Source: Acidobacteriota bacterium (GTDB lineage Bacteria; Acidobacteriota; Terriglobia; Terriglobales; Acidobacteriaceae). Taken from it: 64,000 nt of DNA. Shown here one piece after another: positions 1 to 9,610 of this stretch. The position numbers were made by a program, and so were the translations under genes. Positions within the stretch are counted from its first letter, which is position 1; every line of letters begins with the position of its first letter. The notes beneath the pieces were generated by a model that saw nothing but the letters and a program-made list of their open reading frames with translations, was not told the DNA's origin and did not search any database. The stretch lies in contig JAKAXU010000015.1 in assembly GCA_021816455.1 (NCBI GenBank), positions 1-64,000 on the forward strand, written 5' to 3'.

Positions 1-102
1 AAGTTAAAGAAGGCTGCAACGGAACACATGTCGGCAATCGAAAACAATCCAGAAAGAATCAAAGCCTTCTTCAAAGACCCCATCGTCGCCTATGCCGCGT
101 AA
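1..102 (+). CDS. C-terminal end of an unrecognised protein (partial)
   Basis: An open frame runs in from the left edge for 33 codons and stops at TAA (100-102). The visible tail is hydrophilic and helical-looking (KKAATEHMSAIENN, then ERIKAFFKDPIVAYAA). No motif identifies the family. It is convergent with the ZIP transporter gene that ends at 207. The gap between the two holds no gene. Confidence 0.5.
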   Translation, partial: KLKKAATEHMSAIENNPERIKAFFKDPIVAYAA

Positions 103-206
103 CAGTATTACCGGGCCAGATCAATAATGGGAAAAAAGAGGCGTGAGTCGAGCGGTAAGCAAACGCTGCATCGTGCGTCAATTGCTCGCGGCACAAGCTT
201 CACGCG

Positions 207-938
207 TTACAGTGCTGGAGCAAGCAACCGCAGCAGCAGAAATCCTGCCACTCCGGCAAAGAAGACCAGCGCCATCCGCACGCCCGGCTCGCGATTCACC
301 TCCGGTACCAGGTCCGTGGCCGCCACATAGAGCGCCACACCGGCAGAAAGCGGCAGTCCAAACGCCACCAGTCGCGGCGCGAGCGCAATCACCATTACCC
401 CGCAGACCGTCGCCACCGCCAGCGTCACCGCGGCGAGAAAGGCATTTCTTCGGCTGCCGCCGCTGGCCAGCATCACCGATGCAATCGTAAATCCCTCTGG
501 CGCCTTGTGCAGAAAGATCGCTGCAAAGATCAACCATCCCAGCGCGCCGGAGACGGCAAACCCTGACCCGATCGCCACTCCGTCAAAGAGCGCGTGCAGC
601 GCCAGTCCGCCCAGCACCGAATAACTTGTATGCAACGAGACAAACTCACCGGAATGCGTCTCCTCGCCAAAGTGAAAGTGCGCATTCACCGTATGTTCCA
701 GAAAGTGCAGCGCGCAATAGCCGACCATCACCAGCACCGGAGCCAGGTTTCCACTCACCCGCATGCTCTCCGGCAGCATCTCCAGCACCGTTGTCGCCAT
801 CAGGAAGCCGGCGCCGAGCGCCACAAAATAGCGCAGTGAGCGCTCCACTGCATGCGCCTTCACCAGTACGATGGCGCCAGCCACATCCGCCAGAGCCGCC
901 ACCGTACCCAGCGCAATCGCCAGCCCCGGCGTCTTCAC
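207..938 (-). CDS. ZIP family divalent metal transporter
   Basis: This 243-residue inner-membrane protein has about eight hydrophobic segments and the ZIP signatures: LEMLPES in an early helix, a histidine-rich loop (LEHTVNAHFHF) between helices, then HALFDGVAIG and HKAPEG in the helices that form the binuclear metal site. ZIP proteins bring Zn2+, Fe2+ or Mn2+ into the cytoplasm; the metal here cannot be told from sequence. Its ATG overlaps the stop of the DUF4149 gene by four bases, so the two are probably translated together. Length is normal for bacterial ZIP proteins. Confidence 0.85.
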   Translation of the reverse strand: MKTPGLAIALGTVAALADVAGAIVLVKAHAVERSLRYFVALGAGFLMATTVLEMLPESMRVSGNLAPVLVMVGYCALHFLEHTVNAHFHFGEETHSGEFVSLHTSYSVLGGLALHALFDGVAIGSGFAVSGALGWLIFAAIFLHKAPEGFTIASVMLASGGSRRNAFLAAVTLAVATVCGVMVIALAPRLVAFGLPLSAGVALYVAATDLVPEVNREPGVRMALVFFAGVAGFLLLRLLAPAL

Positions 939-1447
939 GATTGTCGCGCCGCCTGCGTCTCCGCGTGTGCCACCACGGCCACCACTGCAATGCCCATCAG
1001 GAGAATCGCTTCTTCCACTTTGGTGCTTCGCTCATGCAGCCGGTTGAAATCCATGCGCGCTGGATTGTTGGCCGGCGCCAAGTCGATCGCTCCGCCCACC
1101 GCCACACGATCCCGTTCCATCTGCGGCATAATCCCGTGCTGCGAATACGATGTCAGACCGATCATCAGTAGAAGCAGAATCATACCCGGCAGCACATGCT
1201 TTGCTTTGTACAATCCCCACGCCGGAGCCAACGCAAGCAGGGCCAACGCCACCAGTCCCGCGCCCGCTCCCATCGTGTGCAGAATGCGCAGCAGGGCGCC
1301 CACGATCTGTCCCGCCGCATGCGTATTCGGCGCAAGCTGGCCAAAGGTCACCGCCGCCACAACGGGAAAGAAAATCTCCGCGCCCAGCCACACGATCAGC
1401 GCCAGCATCAGCAATGTCCGTATCAGTGTCTTCATTGTCCTCGTCAC
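935..1447 (-). CDS. DUF4149 (TMEM205-like) membrane protein
   Basis: This is a 170-residue protein with four predicted membrane helices (near residues 7-30, 45-70, 80-100 and 145-162). It has the pattern of DUF4149/TMEM205-like proteins, including a conserved-looking HTMGAGAGL stretch near the start of helix 2. A second ATG four codons in (1435) could be the true start. It overlaps the ZIP transporter by four bases, hinting at a shared role, but no function is established for this family in bacteria. Confidence 0.65.
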   Translation of the reverse strand: MTRTMKTLIRTLLMLALIVWLGAEIFFPVVAAVTFGQLAPNTHAAGQIVGALLRILHTMGAGAGLVALALLALAPAWGLYKAKHVLPGMILLLLMIGLTSYSQHGIMPQMERDRVAVGGAIDLAPANNPARMDFNRLHERSTKVEEAILLMGIAVVAVVAHAETQAARQS

Positions 1448-1477
1448 TCCCTGTTGGCGTCGCCTTGCCTTCGCTGC

Positions 1478-2806
1478 TCAGGAACGCTTTGCAGAATAGG
1501 GTCTTGCCCGATCCAGCGCGCGCTTCAGCACGACCTCAATGCCCGCCTTGACCTCTGCATACTGCTCAGCAGTGAGTGTACCAGCGATTCGCTCACTTTC
1601 GATGGTGAACAATTCTTCTTTCAGCGCTTCCAGCAGCAACCCCGGCCTCGATTCTGCCGCTCCAACTACGCTCGGCCCTGCCTTCGCTGTCTTTCCCGCG
1701 ACTGGTCCCGTCTTCGCGCCTTGGCTGGCCGTCACCACCGTCGCTGGTTGCTGTCGCAGCAGAAACGCTGCTGCAATCACCAGAGCCAGTCCCAGTCCGC
1801 CCAGAATCCACCACTTGTACTTCGCCAGCGGATCGGGCGTCGCAATCGGCGTGCCCAGCCCGCCGCCCGGTGGTCCGTTCGGACCACCGGGCGGCGCCGA
1901 TGCATCGGCCTGTCCGCCGCCTGCTCCCTGTGCCTGTCCGCCGTCGCCGGTGTCACGCGGCAATTGTCCGCTTCCGCTCACTGTAAACTGCATCGACTGG
2001 CCCGGCGCAATCCCTCGCACCAGGTAAGTCTGTGCGTTCACATCATCCGGCACAAGCTGAAATCCGGTCCCGGAAAACTGCATGCTCTTCGGCAGCATCA
2101 CCGCCAGATTGTCCGCGCCTTCCACCAGCTTCGGGTGAAACGTAAAGCTGCCCGAGTACGGCAGGTGATACGTCACCTGAAACCGTGTTCCGTTGTCCCC
2201 TTCGTTTGGGCGGATCGGGTATGAGAACGCATAGTGCCCCTTCGGACTCACCGGGTCCGGCGTCGCTGCCAGCGGCATATTCGCCGGTCCCACCGTCGCC
2301 GCACCATCGATCGTCGCATCTGTTGGCAGCACGATCTCATACGTGTGATCTCCAGCCTGCGTCTTCGGCGGCGACGAGAGATTCTTCACAAAGTAGCTCT
2401 CCGTCACCGTCAACTGCCCGTTCGCCGCTTCCACACGCAGCACGTCCGCTTCGGTCGAAACCCCCTCCACCTTCGCCGCTACGTCATACACCGTGATATC
2501 GGCCGTATGCATTCCAGGAGGCATATTCTGGAAGTAGTCACCCGTTTCATGGTGCACCCGCACCAGATAGGGCTGGCTGTCGTCCGGCGTCGTCAGGGAA
2601 AAATGCCCTTGCGCATCGGTCTTCGTGTGCGACAACTCCTGCAGCCCCGCCGACAGGCTCAGCAAAGTCACCGTATCGCCCACTGCGGGCCGATCGGTTG
2701 TCTTATTGGTCACCGTTCCGGTAATCGTTCCCGCCAGCGCCGCTGCGCAACTCATCGCCAGCAGCATCATCGCCGCCGACAGCCGCTTCCATCCTGCCAC
2801 TCTCAT
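1478..2806 (-). CDS. Exported carboxypeptidase-regulatory-like (Cna-B fold) protein with C-terminal anchor helix
   Basis: The layout is: signal peptide (WKRLSAAMMLLAMSCAAALA), a carboxypeptidase-regulatory-like beta domain starting at GTITGTVTNKTT, a second beta-rich region, a Gly/Pro/Gln-rich linker, a membrane helix (WWILGGLGLALVIAAAFLL) and a cytoplasmic helical tail (LKEELFTIESERIAGTLTAEQY). The start at 2806 gives a clean signal peptide; the open frame also allows an ATG at 2863, which would add 19 partly acidic residues. It is last in the ccm operon (ccmF, ccmH, 97-residue protein, this gene). Its tail resembles the hairpin in its 97-residue neighbour. The function is unknown; a role in c-type cytochrome assembly at the membrane is inferred only from the operon. 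Confidence 0.7.
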   Translation of the reverse strand: MRVAGWKRLSAAMMLLAMSCAAALAGTITGTVTNKTTDRPAVGDTVTLLSLSAGLQELSHTKTDAQGHFSLTTPDDSQPYLVRVHHETGDYFQNMPPGMHTADITVYDVAAKVEGVSTEADVLRVEAANGQLTVTESYFVKNLSSPPKTQAGDHTYEIVLPTDATIDGAATVGPANMPLAATPDPVSPKGHYAFSYPIRPNEGDNGTRFQVTYHLPYSGSFTFHPKLVEGADNLAVMLPKSMQFSGTGFQLVPDDVNAQTYLVRGIAPGQSMQFTVSGSGQLPRDTGDGGQAQGAGGGQADASAPPGGPNGPPGGGLGTPIATPDPLAKYKWWILGGLGLALVIAAAFLLRQQPATVVTASQGAKTGPVAGKTAKAGPSVVGAAESRPGLLLEALKEELFTIESERIAGTLTAEQYAEVKAGIEVVLKRALDRARPYSAKRS

Positions 2807-2877
2807 CACAAATCGCAAAAGATCGTCCTCGTGCCCAGTCAAATTTTCAACTCTGCGGAGCATGCTCTGTCCGCGTT

Positions 2878-3171
2878 TCAGCTCGTCGCCTTTTCCAGCC
2901 GCTCCAGCATCTCTATCTCGGCCAGCACGGTTGCCGCTTCATTCTCCAGCAGTGTGCGCTGCTGCTCGTAGTCTTCCAGCGGATATTTGCCCGCCTGATA
3001 CTCGAAGTGCAAATCGCGCAGATTCGCATAAAGCTGCTCTTTCCACTCTTCCAGATAGTCCAGCCGCGTCTTCTCGCGCTGCGCGACGATCACTTTTTCC
3101 GGCCACAGAATATACACAAACAGCGCCAGAAACAGTATTGCGCCAGCAATCAACCCGTCCGTCGGAGTCAT
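2878..3171 (-). CDS. Small CcmI-like membrane protein of the ccm operon
   Basis: This 97-residue protein has one N-terminal membrane helix (LIAGAILFLALFVYILW) followed by a charged coiled-coil/helical hairpin with the pattern LRDLHFEYQAGKYPLEDYEQQ. That layout and the 'G-K-x-x-x-x-D-Y' turn match the N-terminal part of CcmI-type cytochrome c biogenesis proteins, which help deliver apocytochrome to the heme lyase. It starts one base after the ccmH stop region, so translational coupling is likely. There are no TPR repeats, so it would be a minimal CcmI or a different small partner. Confidence 0.6.
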   Translation of the reverse strand: MTPTDGLIAGAILFLALFVYILWPEKVIVAQREKTRLDYLEEWKEQLYANLRDLHFEYQAGKYPLEDYEQQRTLLENEAATVLAEIEMLERLEKATS

Positions 3172-3172
3172 C

Positions 3173-3703
3173 TTACAAACTCTCCTTTGCGCCTGTCTGC
3201 CGCGTGCCCGTTTCCTGGGTGTCGGTCTCCAACCGGATGCGCTCGCGCATTGCTTCCAGCGTCCGCCTCTGCTGCGGGGTCAGGGCCGTCGCGGTCTGCT
3301 GTTGTCGCGCCCAGTGCCGCACCAGATATATCGTTCCTCCCAGCGCCAGCAAGGAGACCGCAAAGGGCATGATCCAGGCCAGCAGGTCCAACCCATGTGT
3401 CGTCGGAGCCGCCAGCACTGTAGCCCCATACTCCTGAACAAAGCTCTGCAGGATCAGGCTGTCGTTCTGGCCACTGGCGATCGCCCTGGTCAGCTCATCG
3501 CGCATCCCGCCGGAGACGGTGCATCCCACGTGATTGCATTCCAGCAACACCTGGTTGCACCCGCACGTACACATCATCTTGTGGCCCAGATCATTGAAAC
3601 GCGCCTGCGGATTGCTGGCCCCGGTCGTGACCAGGCACACCGCGACGATCACCGCGGCCAGTAGTGTCCTGCTCCACATCCTCATCCGTCCAGTGATGGC
3701 CAT
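3173..3703 (-). CDS. ccmH: Cytochrome c maturation protein CcmH (thiol reductase subunit of heme lyase)
   Basis: 176 residues: a signal/anchor helix (SRTLLAAVIVAVCLVTTGAS), a periplasmic domain with MMCTCGCNQVLLECN, then DELTRAIASGQNDSLILQSFVQEYGATVLAAP, and a C-terminal membrane helix followed by a basic tail. CcmH reduces the CXXCH cysteines of apocytochromes for CcmF. The family motif is LRCxxC; here the cysteine pair sits in CTCGC, a variant. The start is set by the TGATG overlap with the ccmF stop (3701-3705). A longer open frame upstream (to 3937) lies wholly inside ccmF in another frame and is not real. Confidence 0.85.
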   Translation of the reverse strand: MAITGRMRMWSRTLLAAVIVAVCLVTTGASNPQARFNDLGHKMMCTCGCNQVLLECNHVGCTVSGGMRDELTRAIASGQNDSLILQSFVQEYGATVLAAPTTHGLDLLAWIMPFAVSLLALGGTIYLVRHWARQQQTATALTPQQRRTLEAMRERIRLETDTQETGTRQTGAKESL

Positions 3704-5775
3704 CAGTCGCCCCCCGCCGACGCGCCGCCTTCCAAAGCGTCCGCTCCCTGTGTCCGCGCCGGGGCCATCACCGCCACGCGCGATGGCTGCACAGCGGGCA
3801 CGAGCGCCAGCAGCGTCCCGAAGACCGTTACCGCCAGTCCGATCCATATCCAGCTCACCAGCGGATTCAGAAATACCTTGATGATCGGCATCCCCGTATC
3901 CGGATTCTCGCCTTCGTACACCACATACAGGTCCCACAGCAACGTCGAGTGGTTGGCCACGATCGTCTGCGGCTGACCGTTCACCAGATAGACGCGCTTC
4001 TCCGGCGACATCGGCTCATTCAGAATCTTCCGCCCATGCTCATAGACGTCAAGCTGTGAAAATTCTGTGTCGTAGTTCGCATTCGACTCCTGCGTATTGC
4101 CGATATTCACCAGTCGATACGGCCCTACGGAGATGGAACTTCCAGGAGGCATCTCTTTTTCCGCGCTTCGATTGAACGCATACCCGGCGAATCCAAGAAA
4201 GATCAGCACCACGCCCAGATGCACCACATATCCGCCGTACCGTCGCGTATTTCTCCGCGTCAGCAGCACCGCCGAGGCCACCATATTCTTCCCCGTCTGC
4301 CGATGCAGTACCGCCGCTCCGCGGACAAACTCCGATGCAATCGCCGTCGTTACAGCCGCCGCCAGCGACCACGTCACCGCTGCGTAGAAGACGCCTTCAT
4401 CGCCCCACACCTTCACTCCGGCGATCGCGCACCCGATCAGCGTCACCCAGAAAGCCACAACCGGCAGCACAAAGTTCCGCCGCAGGCTCTTTAGCGACGA
4501 AGCGCGCCAGGCCAGCAGCGGTCCTACGCCCGTCAGTAGCAGCAGAAAGACTCCGATCGGCACCATCACGTGGCTGTAATATGCGCCGGAGACCGTCTTC
4601 TTCGTCCCGTCCACATACTCTGATAGCACCGGATAGAGCGTTCCCCACAGAATCGTGAAGCAGGCCGCCAGCAGCACCAGGTTGTTGAAAAGAAAACCCG
4701 ACTCTCGGCTCACCAGCGACTCAATCTGATGTTCGCTCTTCAGGTGATCCTTCTGCAGAATGTAAGTGAAGGCGCACACTGCCAGCACAATGCCCAGAAA
4801 CACCACGAACCACGTCCCGATCGACGACTGGGCAAAGGCATGCACGCTGCTCACCAGTCCGCCGCGCGTTAGCAGCGTACCCAGAATCGACAGCAGAAAC
4901 GTCGAGAAGATCAGCCACACATTCCAGCTCTTCATCATCCCACGCTTCTCCTGCATCATCACCGAATGCAGAAACGCCGTTCCCGTTAGCCACGGCATCA
5001 GCGAAGCGTTCTCTACTGGATCCCATCCCCAGTAGCCGCCCCACCCCAGCACCGCATACGCCCAATGCATACCCAGGAAGATACCGATCGTCAGGAACAT
5101 CCAGGTGAACATCGTCCAGCGCCGTGTGATATGGATCCACTTGTCGCCCGGATACCGCATCATCAGTGCGCCCAGAGCAAAGGCAAACGGCACCGTGAAA
5201 CCCACATATCCCAGATACAGCATCGGCGGATGAATCACCATCTCCGGGTACTGCAACAGCGGATTCAGCCCGTTGCCATCCGCCGGAGCCACCCCGCCGC
5301 GTACCAGCGAAAACGGCATCGCCACAAAGTTCACCAGGATCAGGAAAAACACCTGCACCCCGGCCAGGATTGTTCCCGCATAGGCATGCAGCCGCCGGTC
5401 TTCTTTGTCCGTCAGTCGCAGCACAAATCCATAAGTCGCGAGCAGCCAGCACCACAGCAGAAGCGAGCCTTCCTGCCCGCTCCACAGCGCCGCAAACTTA
5501 TACGCTCCCGGCAGCGCGATATTCGAGTGCTCGACGATGTACTCTAACCTGAAATCGTTGTGAAACGCCGACCACACCAAGGCAAACGCCGCCGCTGTCA
5601 CTGCCACAAATCCCGCGATTCCCGCCCGCCGCGCAGTCTCCAGCAGCCGCTCCGGTGCAATCGGTGCCGTGCCGCCGCCCACCGTCTGCAACCGCAGCCC
5701 GACGCCGCCTGCAAGCAGGTTATATCCCGCCAGAATCAACGCAATAAGCAGTGCAAAGCTGCCAAATGCCGCCAT
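3703..5775 (-). CDS. ccmF: Heme lyase CcmF (cytochrome c-type biogenesis)
   Basis: This 690-residue polytopic membrane protein attaches heme to apocytochrome c in the System I pathway. It shows the tryptophan-rich heme-handling motif WGGYWGWDPVEN, followed by ASLMPWLTGTAFLHS, the conserved HPPMLYLGYVG region, and a late histidine segment YVVHLGVVLIFLGF. Length is slightly above the E. coli protein. It is the first gene of a run ccmF-ccmH-small CcmI-like-surface protein with overlapping or abutting ends. The heme delivery genes ccmABCDE are not in this window. The region upstream (5776-6052) should hold the promoter. Confidence 0.93.
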   Translation of the reverse strand: MAAFGSFALLIALILAGYNLLAGGVGLRLQTVGGGTAPIAPERLLETARRAGIAGFVAVTAAAFALVWSAFHNDFRLEYIVEHSNIALPGAYKFAALWSGQEGSLLLWCWLLATYGFVLRLTDKEDRRLHAYAGTILAGVQVFFLILVNFVAMPFSLVRGGVAPADGNGLNPLLQYPEMVIHPPMLYLGYVGFTVPFAFALGALMMRYPGDKWIHITRRWTMFTWMFLTIGIFLGMHWAYAVLGWGGYWGWDPVENASLMPWLTGTAFLHSVMMQEKRGMMKSWNVWLIFSTFLLSILGTLLTRGGLVSSVHAFAQSSIGTWFVVFLGIVLAVCAFTYILQKDHLKSEHQIESLVSRESGFLFNNLVLLAACFTILWGTLYPVLSEYVDGTKKTVSGAYYSHVMVPIGVFLLLLTGVGPLLAWRASSLKSLRRNFVLPVVAFWVTLIGCAIAGVKVWGDEGVFYAAVTWSLAAAVTTAIASEFVRGAAVLHRQTGKNMVASAVLLTRRNTRRYGGYVVHLGVVLIFLGFAGYAFNRSAEKEMPPGSSISVGPYRLVNIGNTQESNANYDTEFSQLDVYEHGRKILNEPMSPEKRVYLVNGQPQTIVANHSTLLWDLYVVYEGENPDTGMPIIKVFLNPLVSWIWIGLAVTVFGTLLALVPAVQPSRVAVMAPARTQGADALEGGASAGGD

Positions 5776-6052
5776 CTTCCTGTCCTGTCTCCTTCGGAAT
5801 TCGCTTCGAGACCGTCTCCCGGCGCGCTACCTCTCGATTGTCGCACTCGCCTCAGACGCGGGCAAACGCATTATCCACGATATTCCCTACAGATGGTATG
5901 GGTTTCCGCACCCAATACGTATCCATCGAAAGGTCGAGAAGACGAAGCAGCTTCGGTCCGCGTTCGCCAGCAGACAGGCCGGATGCCTGCTCACAGAAGG
6001 AAATGGGGGAGGAATTGGCCGGAAGCGAGTAGCTTGAGGCCACTTGACACGG

Positions 6053-6433
6053 CTACGCTGTCTGCCGTGAACCGGCATTCAACAGCCCGTCCACTGTCGT
6101 GCGCAACTCTTCTGGTGAGTTTGCGCTGATATAGTAAACGCCTGCGATCTCCACTCGTTCGCCGGGTTTTTCGTCGTTGCTCGTCAACACCAGCACCGGA
6201 ACCCCGGGCATTCGTGCGCGTAGCTCGGAGATAAACTCAGGACTGCTGATCCCGAAGATCTTCCCGCCCGTCACCACCAGGCGCAGCGCCCGAGCAAAGT
6301 CTTCTGACTCCACCAGGCAAAGCGCTTCTGCCGGATTACTCACCCTCACCACGTCTGGTGTCGCACGTTCCAGCAGACTCTGCCGCAGAGAGGCTCGCAG
6401 CGGGTTTTCGTCAACCAGTAAGATAACCGCCAT
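6053..6433 (-). CDS. Degenerate (pseudo-)receiver domain protein
   Basis: Starting at the ATG at 6433 gives a stand-alone receiver-like fold of 126 residues. It begins AVILLVDENP, keeping one or two acidic-pocket residues (D8, E9), and has LVLTSND with the conserved Thr/Ser position. The phospho-acceptor aspartate region reads LRLVVTGGKIFG, with Thr/Gly where Asp is expected, and the later Lys-Pro motif reads SANSPEEL. It is therefore probably not phosphorylated in the normal way. A 23-residue N-terminal extension (to 6502) is open but unlike a receiver. It stands alone between ccmF and uvrB with no kinase nearby. Role unknown. Confidence 0.7.
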   Translation of the reverse strand: MAVILLVDENPLRASLRQSLLERATPDVVRVSNPAEALCLVESEDFARALRLVVTGGKIFGISSPEFISELRARMPGVPVLVLTSNDEKPGERVEIAGVYYISANSPEELRTTVDGLLNAGSRQTA

Positions 6434-6562
6434 GTTCAACTTGGGCCGAATCAGCTTCAGCACGCCAGCTCTCCAGCACTCCACAGGAATCGTCGAACTC
6501 AACCGTAAGATGACGGCTCATGCGCTCAGGTTGCCTCGCCTGCATCTTTGTCGCCTTCGCGT

Positions 6563-8554
6563 TCAGCCGAAGAGGAATTCCTTCTCCCGCAGTTCCTTCA
6601 GCGTATCGCGCATCTTCGCTGCTTTTTCGAACTCGAACCTCTTTGCAGCCTCGCGCATCTGCTCCTCCAGGCCACTCAGATACAGGTCCAGCTCCTCCTG
6701 ACTGGCGAATTCCGTCTTCTCTTCCGTCGCAAGCTCCACCGGGTCGCCGTACTCCGCCTTCAGAATCGCAGCCAATCCAGCATCCATGCTCTTCAGAATC
6801 GTCTGTGGCACAATGCCGTGTTCCTCGTTGTACGCTCGCTGGATCACGCGTCTTCGCTCCGTCTCGTCGATTGCACGCCGCATCGAATCTGTCATGCGGT
6901 CTGCGTAAAGAATCGCGCGGCCCTCCACGTTGCGCGCCGCCCTGCCAATCGTCTGAATCATCGCTCCTGTCGAGCGCAGAAAGCCCTCCTTGTCCGCGTC
7001 CAGAATCGCCACCAGCGAGACCTCCGGCAGATCCAGTCCTTCGCGCAGCAGGTTGATCCCGATCAACACATCGTACTCGCCCTTGCGCAGCCCGGCCAGA
7101 ATCTTCACCCGCTCCAGCGTCTCAATCTCCGAGTGCATATACCGGCATCGAACCCCCACCTCGGTGTAGTAGTTCGCCAGGTCCTCGGCCATCCGTTTGG
7201 TCAGCGTCGTCACCAGCACCCTCTCGTTGCGTTTTGCCCGCGCGCGAATCTCGCCGAGCAGGTCGTCGATTTGTCCCTTTACTGGGCGAACCTCCACCTC
7301 CGGATCCACCAGTCCCGTCGGGCGAATCACTTGTTCCACCACCACGCCGGCAGCCTTCGTCAACTCATACGGGCCGGGCGTCGCCGAAACGTAGATCACC
7401 TGATGCACTCTGTTCTCAAACTCCTCAAAACGCAGCGGACGGTTGTCCATCGCCGACGGCAGCCGGAATCCATAATCAACCAGCGTCTGCTTCCGGCTAC
7501 GATCTCCGTGCCACATCCCATGCACCTGCGGCATCGTCACATGCGACTCATCCACAAACACCAGAAAATCCCGCGGGAAATAGTCCAGCAGCGTCGGCGG
7601 AGGCTCGCCCGGCAGCCGTCCGGAGAAGTGCCGCGAATAGTTCTCGATTCCATGGCAATAGCCCATCGACTTGATCATCTCCAGGTCGAAGCGCACCCGC
7701 TGGTGAATCCGCTGCGCTTCCACCATCCGGCCCTCTTTTTCCAGTTGCGCCTCCCACTCGGTCAACTCCGCCACAATGCTGTCGATGGCCTGCGACTTTC
7801 GTTCTGGCTGCACCACATAATGGCTCTTCGGATAGATCGGCAGCCGTGCGTACTTCTGCTTCACTGTCCCGAAGAGCGGATCGATCTGCGCCAGAGTCTC
7901 GATCTCGTCGCCAAACAGCTCAATCCGGTATGCATTCTCGTCATAAGTCGGATAGACCTCGATCACGTCTCCGCGTACGCGAAACGTCCCGCGGCGAAAA
8001 TCCATATCGTTGCGCTCATACAGAATCTCCACAAGCCGCCGCACGATGTCGTTGCGACTGATCCGCTGCCCGTTTTCCAGCAGAAGCAGCATCCCGTAGT
8101 ACGCCTCCGGCGATCCCAGTCCATAAATACAGCTCACCGAGCTGACGATAATCGCATCCCGCCGCTCGAAGAGTGAGCGCGTCGCTGACAGCCTCAGCTT
8201 GTCCAGCTCCTCGTTCACCGTCGCTTCTTTTTCGATATACAGATCGCCCGCAGGCACATACGCCTCCGGCTGGTAGTAGTCGTAGTAGCTTACGAAGTAC
8301 TCGACCGCATTGCCTGGGAAAAACTGCCGGAACTCGTTGTAAAGCTGTGCCGCCAGTGTCTTGTTGTGCGCCAGAATCAGAGCCGGCCGGTTCAGAGCCT
8401 CAATCACCTTCGCCATCGTGAAAGTCTTGCCCGATCCTGTCACGCCCAACAGCACCTGATGCTGCTCACCGGCTGCTAGGCCGCTCACCAACTCTTCAAT
8501 CGCCCGCGGCTGGTCGCCCCGCGGCTCATAGCTCGTCCGCAACTGAAAATCCAT
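6563..8554 (-). CDS. uvrB: Excinuclease ABC subunit B (UvrB)
   Basis: This 663-residue protein is the DNA-damage verification helicase of nucleotide excision repair. Seen in order: Walker [11 protein letters not shown] near residues 38-47, the [12 protein letters not shown] beta-hairpin that threads between strands, DESH (Walker B), helicase motifs around IGRAARN, and a C-terminal UVR domain ([20 protein letters not shown]) that contacts UvrC. Length is standard. The start [11 protein letters not shown] matches the family. uvrA lies about 10 kb away in the same orientation; uvrC is not in the window. Confidence 0.97.
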   Translation of the reverse strand: MDFQLRTSYEPRGDQPRAIEELVSGLAAGEQHQVLLGVTGSGKTFTMAKVIEALNRPALILAHNKTLAAQLYNEFRQFFPGNAVEYFVSYYDYYQPEAYVPAGDLYIEKEATVNEELDKLRLSATRSLFERRDAIIVSSVSCIYGLGSPEAYYGMLLLLENGQRISRNDIVRRLVEILYERNDMDFRRGTFRVRGDVIEVYPTYDENAYRIELFGDEIETLAQIDPLFGTVKQKYARLPIYPKSHYVVQPERKSQAIDSIVAELTEWEAQLEKEGRMVEAQRIHQRVRFDLEMIKSMGYCHGIENYSRHFSGRLPGEPPPTLLDYFPRDFLVFVDESHVTMPQVHGMWHGDRSRKQTLVDYGFRLPSAMDNRPLRFEEFENRVHQVIYVSATPGPYELTKAAGVVVEQVIRPTGLVDPEVEVRPVKGQIDDLLGEIRARAKRNERVLVTTLTKRMAEDLANYYTEVGVRCRYMHSEIETLERVKILAGLRKGEYDVLIGINLLREGLDLPEVSLVAILDADKEGFLRSTGAMIQTIGRAARNVEGRAILYADRMTDSMRRAIDETERRRVIQRAYNEEHGIVPQTILKSMDAGLAAILKAEYGDPVELATEEKTEFASQEELDLYLSGLEEQMREAAKRFEFEKAAKMRDTLKELREKEFLFG

Positions 8555-8659
8555 AGCCTCAGTCTATCGCAAAAGGGCGAATAAATATCGAAAACTTTCC
8601 GTCCCATTTGAATTCCACCCCAGCTTCGCCGCTTCCCGCCGAGGCCGCTGCTCCGCCTA

Positions 8660-9403
8660 TCACCACGGCAGCGTCTGGCCCATATGGAAGAACCCACCCG
8701 TCGGACCATCGTCCGGCAACAGCGCGAGCATTACACTGGTCTTCGCGCCATCTTCCAGCTCCATCTGCGCATCCTTGCCGCCCATGTCCGTCTTCACCCA
8801 TCCCGGATGCGCCGAATTCACCTTGATCGCTGTCCTGCGCAGATCAAACGCCAGATGCACCGTCAGCGAGTTCAGCGCAGTCTTCGAGACGCTGTAGGCA
8901 AAGCTCTTGGCCCGGTAAAACGGCGACTTTGGATCCGCTTGCCGGTCCAGCGATCCCAGAATGCTGGACAGATTCACAATCCTGCCTGCCTCGCTTGCCT
9001 TCAGTAGCGGCAGCAGCTTCTGCGTCAGCGCCACCACGGCAAAGAAGTTTGTCTCCATCACCGAACGCAGCGTCTCTTCGGAGACCTCACTGGCCGTATG
9101 TTCCGGTCCAACCGCAGGAAACTCTCCCGCCGCCACGCCCGCATTGTTCACCAGAATGTCCAAGCGCCCATACCGCGCGGCAAAATACTCCCGTGCCGCC
9201 TCGCGATCTGCTTCGTTCGTCACCTCCAGGCGAATCCAGTCCACATCGGCTCCTGCTGCGCGCAGCTTCGCCGTCGCCGTTTTGCCTTGTTCTTCGTTGC
9301 GGGCACCAATCACCACCTTGACGCCCGCCCGGCTCAGCTCCAGCGCCGTCTGCCACCCAATCCCGCGGTTTCCACCCGTCACCAGCGCAATCTTCTGCTC
9401 CAT
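8660..9403 (-). CDS. Short-chain dehydrogenase/reductase (carbonyl-reductase-like)
   Basis: This 247-residue Rossmann-fold oxidoreductase shows the cofactor motif TGGNRGIG, the structural NNAG, a catalytic Ser in IVNLSS and the catalytic pair YSVSK. The start at 9403 is favoured because AGGAG lies just upstream and the protein then begins MEQKIALVTGG. An arginine soon after the first beta strand (GARNEEQG) fits NADPH preference. The substrate cannot be named; the overall pattern is like carbonyl reductases of the SDR family. It is transcribed away from a second SDR gene at 9611. Confidence 0.85.
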   Translation of the reverse strand: MEQKIALVTGGNRGIGWQTALELSRAGVKVVIGARNEEQGKTATAKLRAAGADVDWIRLEVTNEADREAAREYFAARYGRLDILVNNAGVAAGEFPAVGPEHTASEVSEETLRSVMETNFFAVVALTQKLLPLLKASEAGRIVNLSSILGSLDRQADPKSPFYRAKSFAYSVSKTALNSLTVHLAFDLRRTAIKVNSAHPGWVKTDMGGKDAQMELEDGAKTSVMLALLPDDGPTGGFFHMGQTLPW

Positions 9404-9610
9404 TGCGTTTTCTCCTCTTCGCCTGGTATCGCTCTCCATCCGATGTCCCATCCCTCGCTCCGGATGCAGAGCATCCCTCCTATTTTCATCTCACGCAAAT
9501 CACCCGCTCGTCCGCACTCGTTCCTCGTCCCGCCATGCTCGGCATCAACCGCTCGCTGTTACGCACCGCGTAGCCTGCCCTGCACCTCAACCACTACAAT
9601 TCCATCCACC

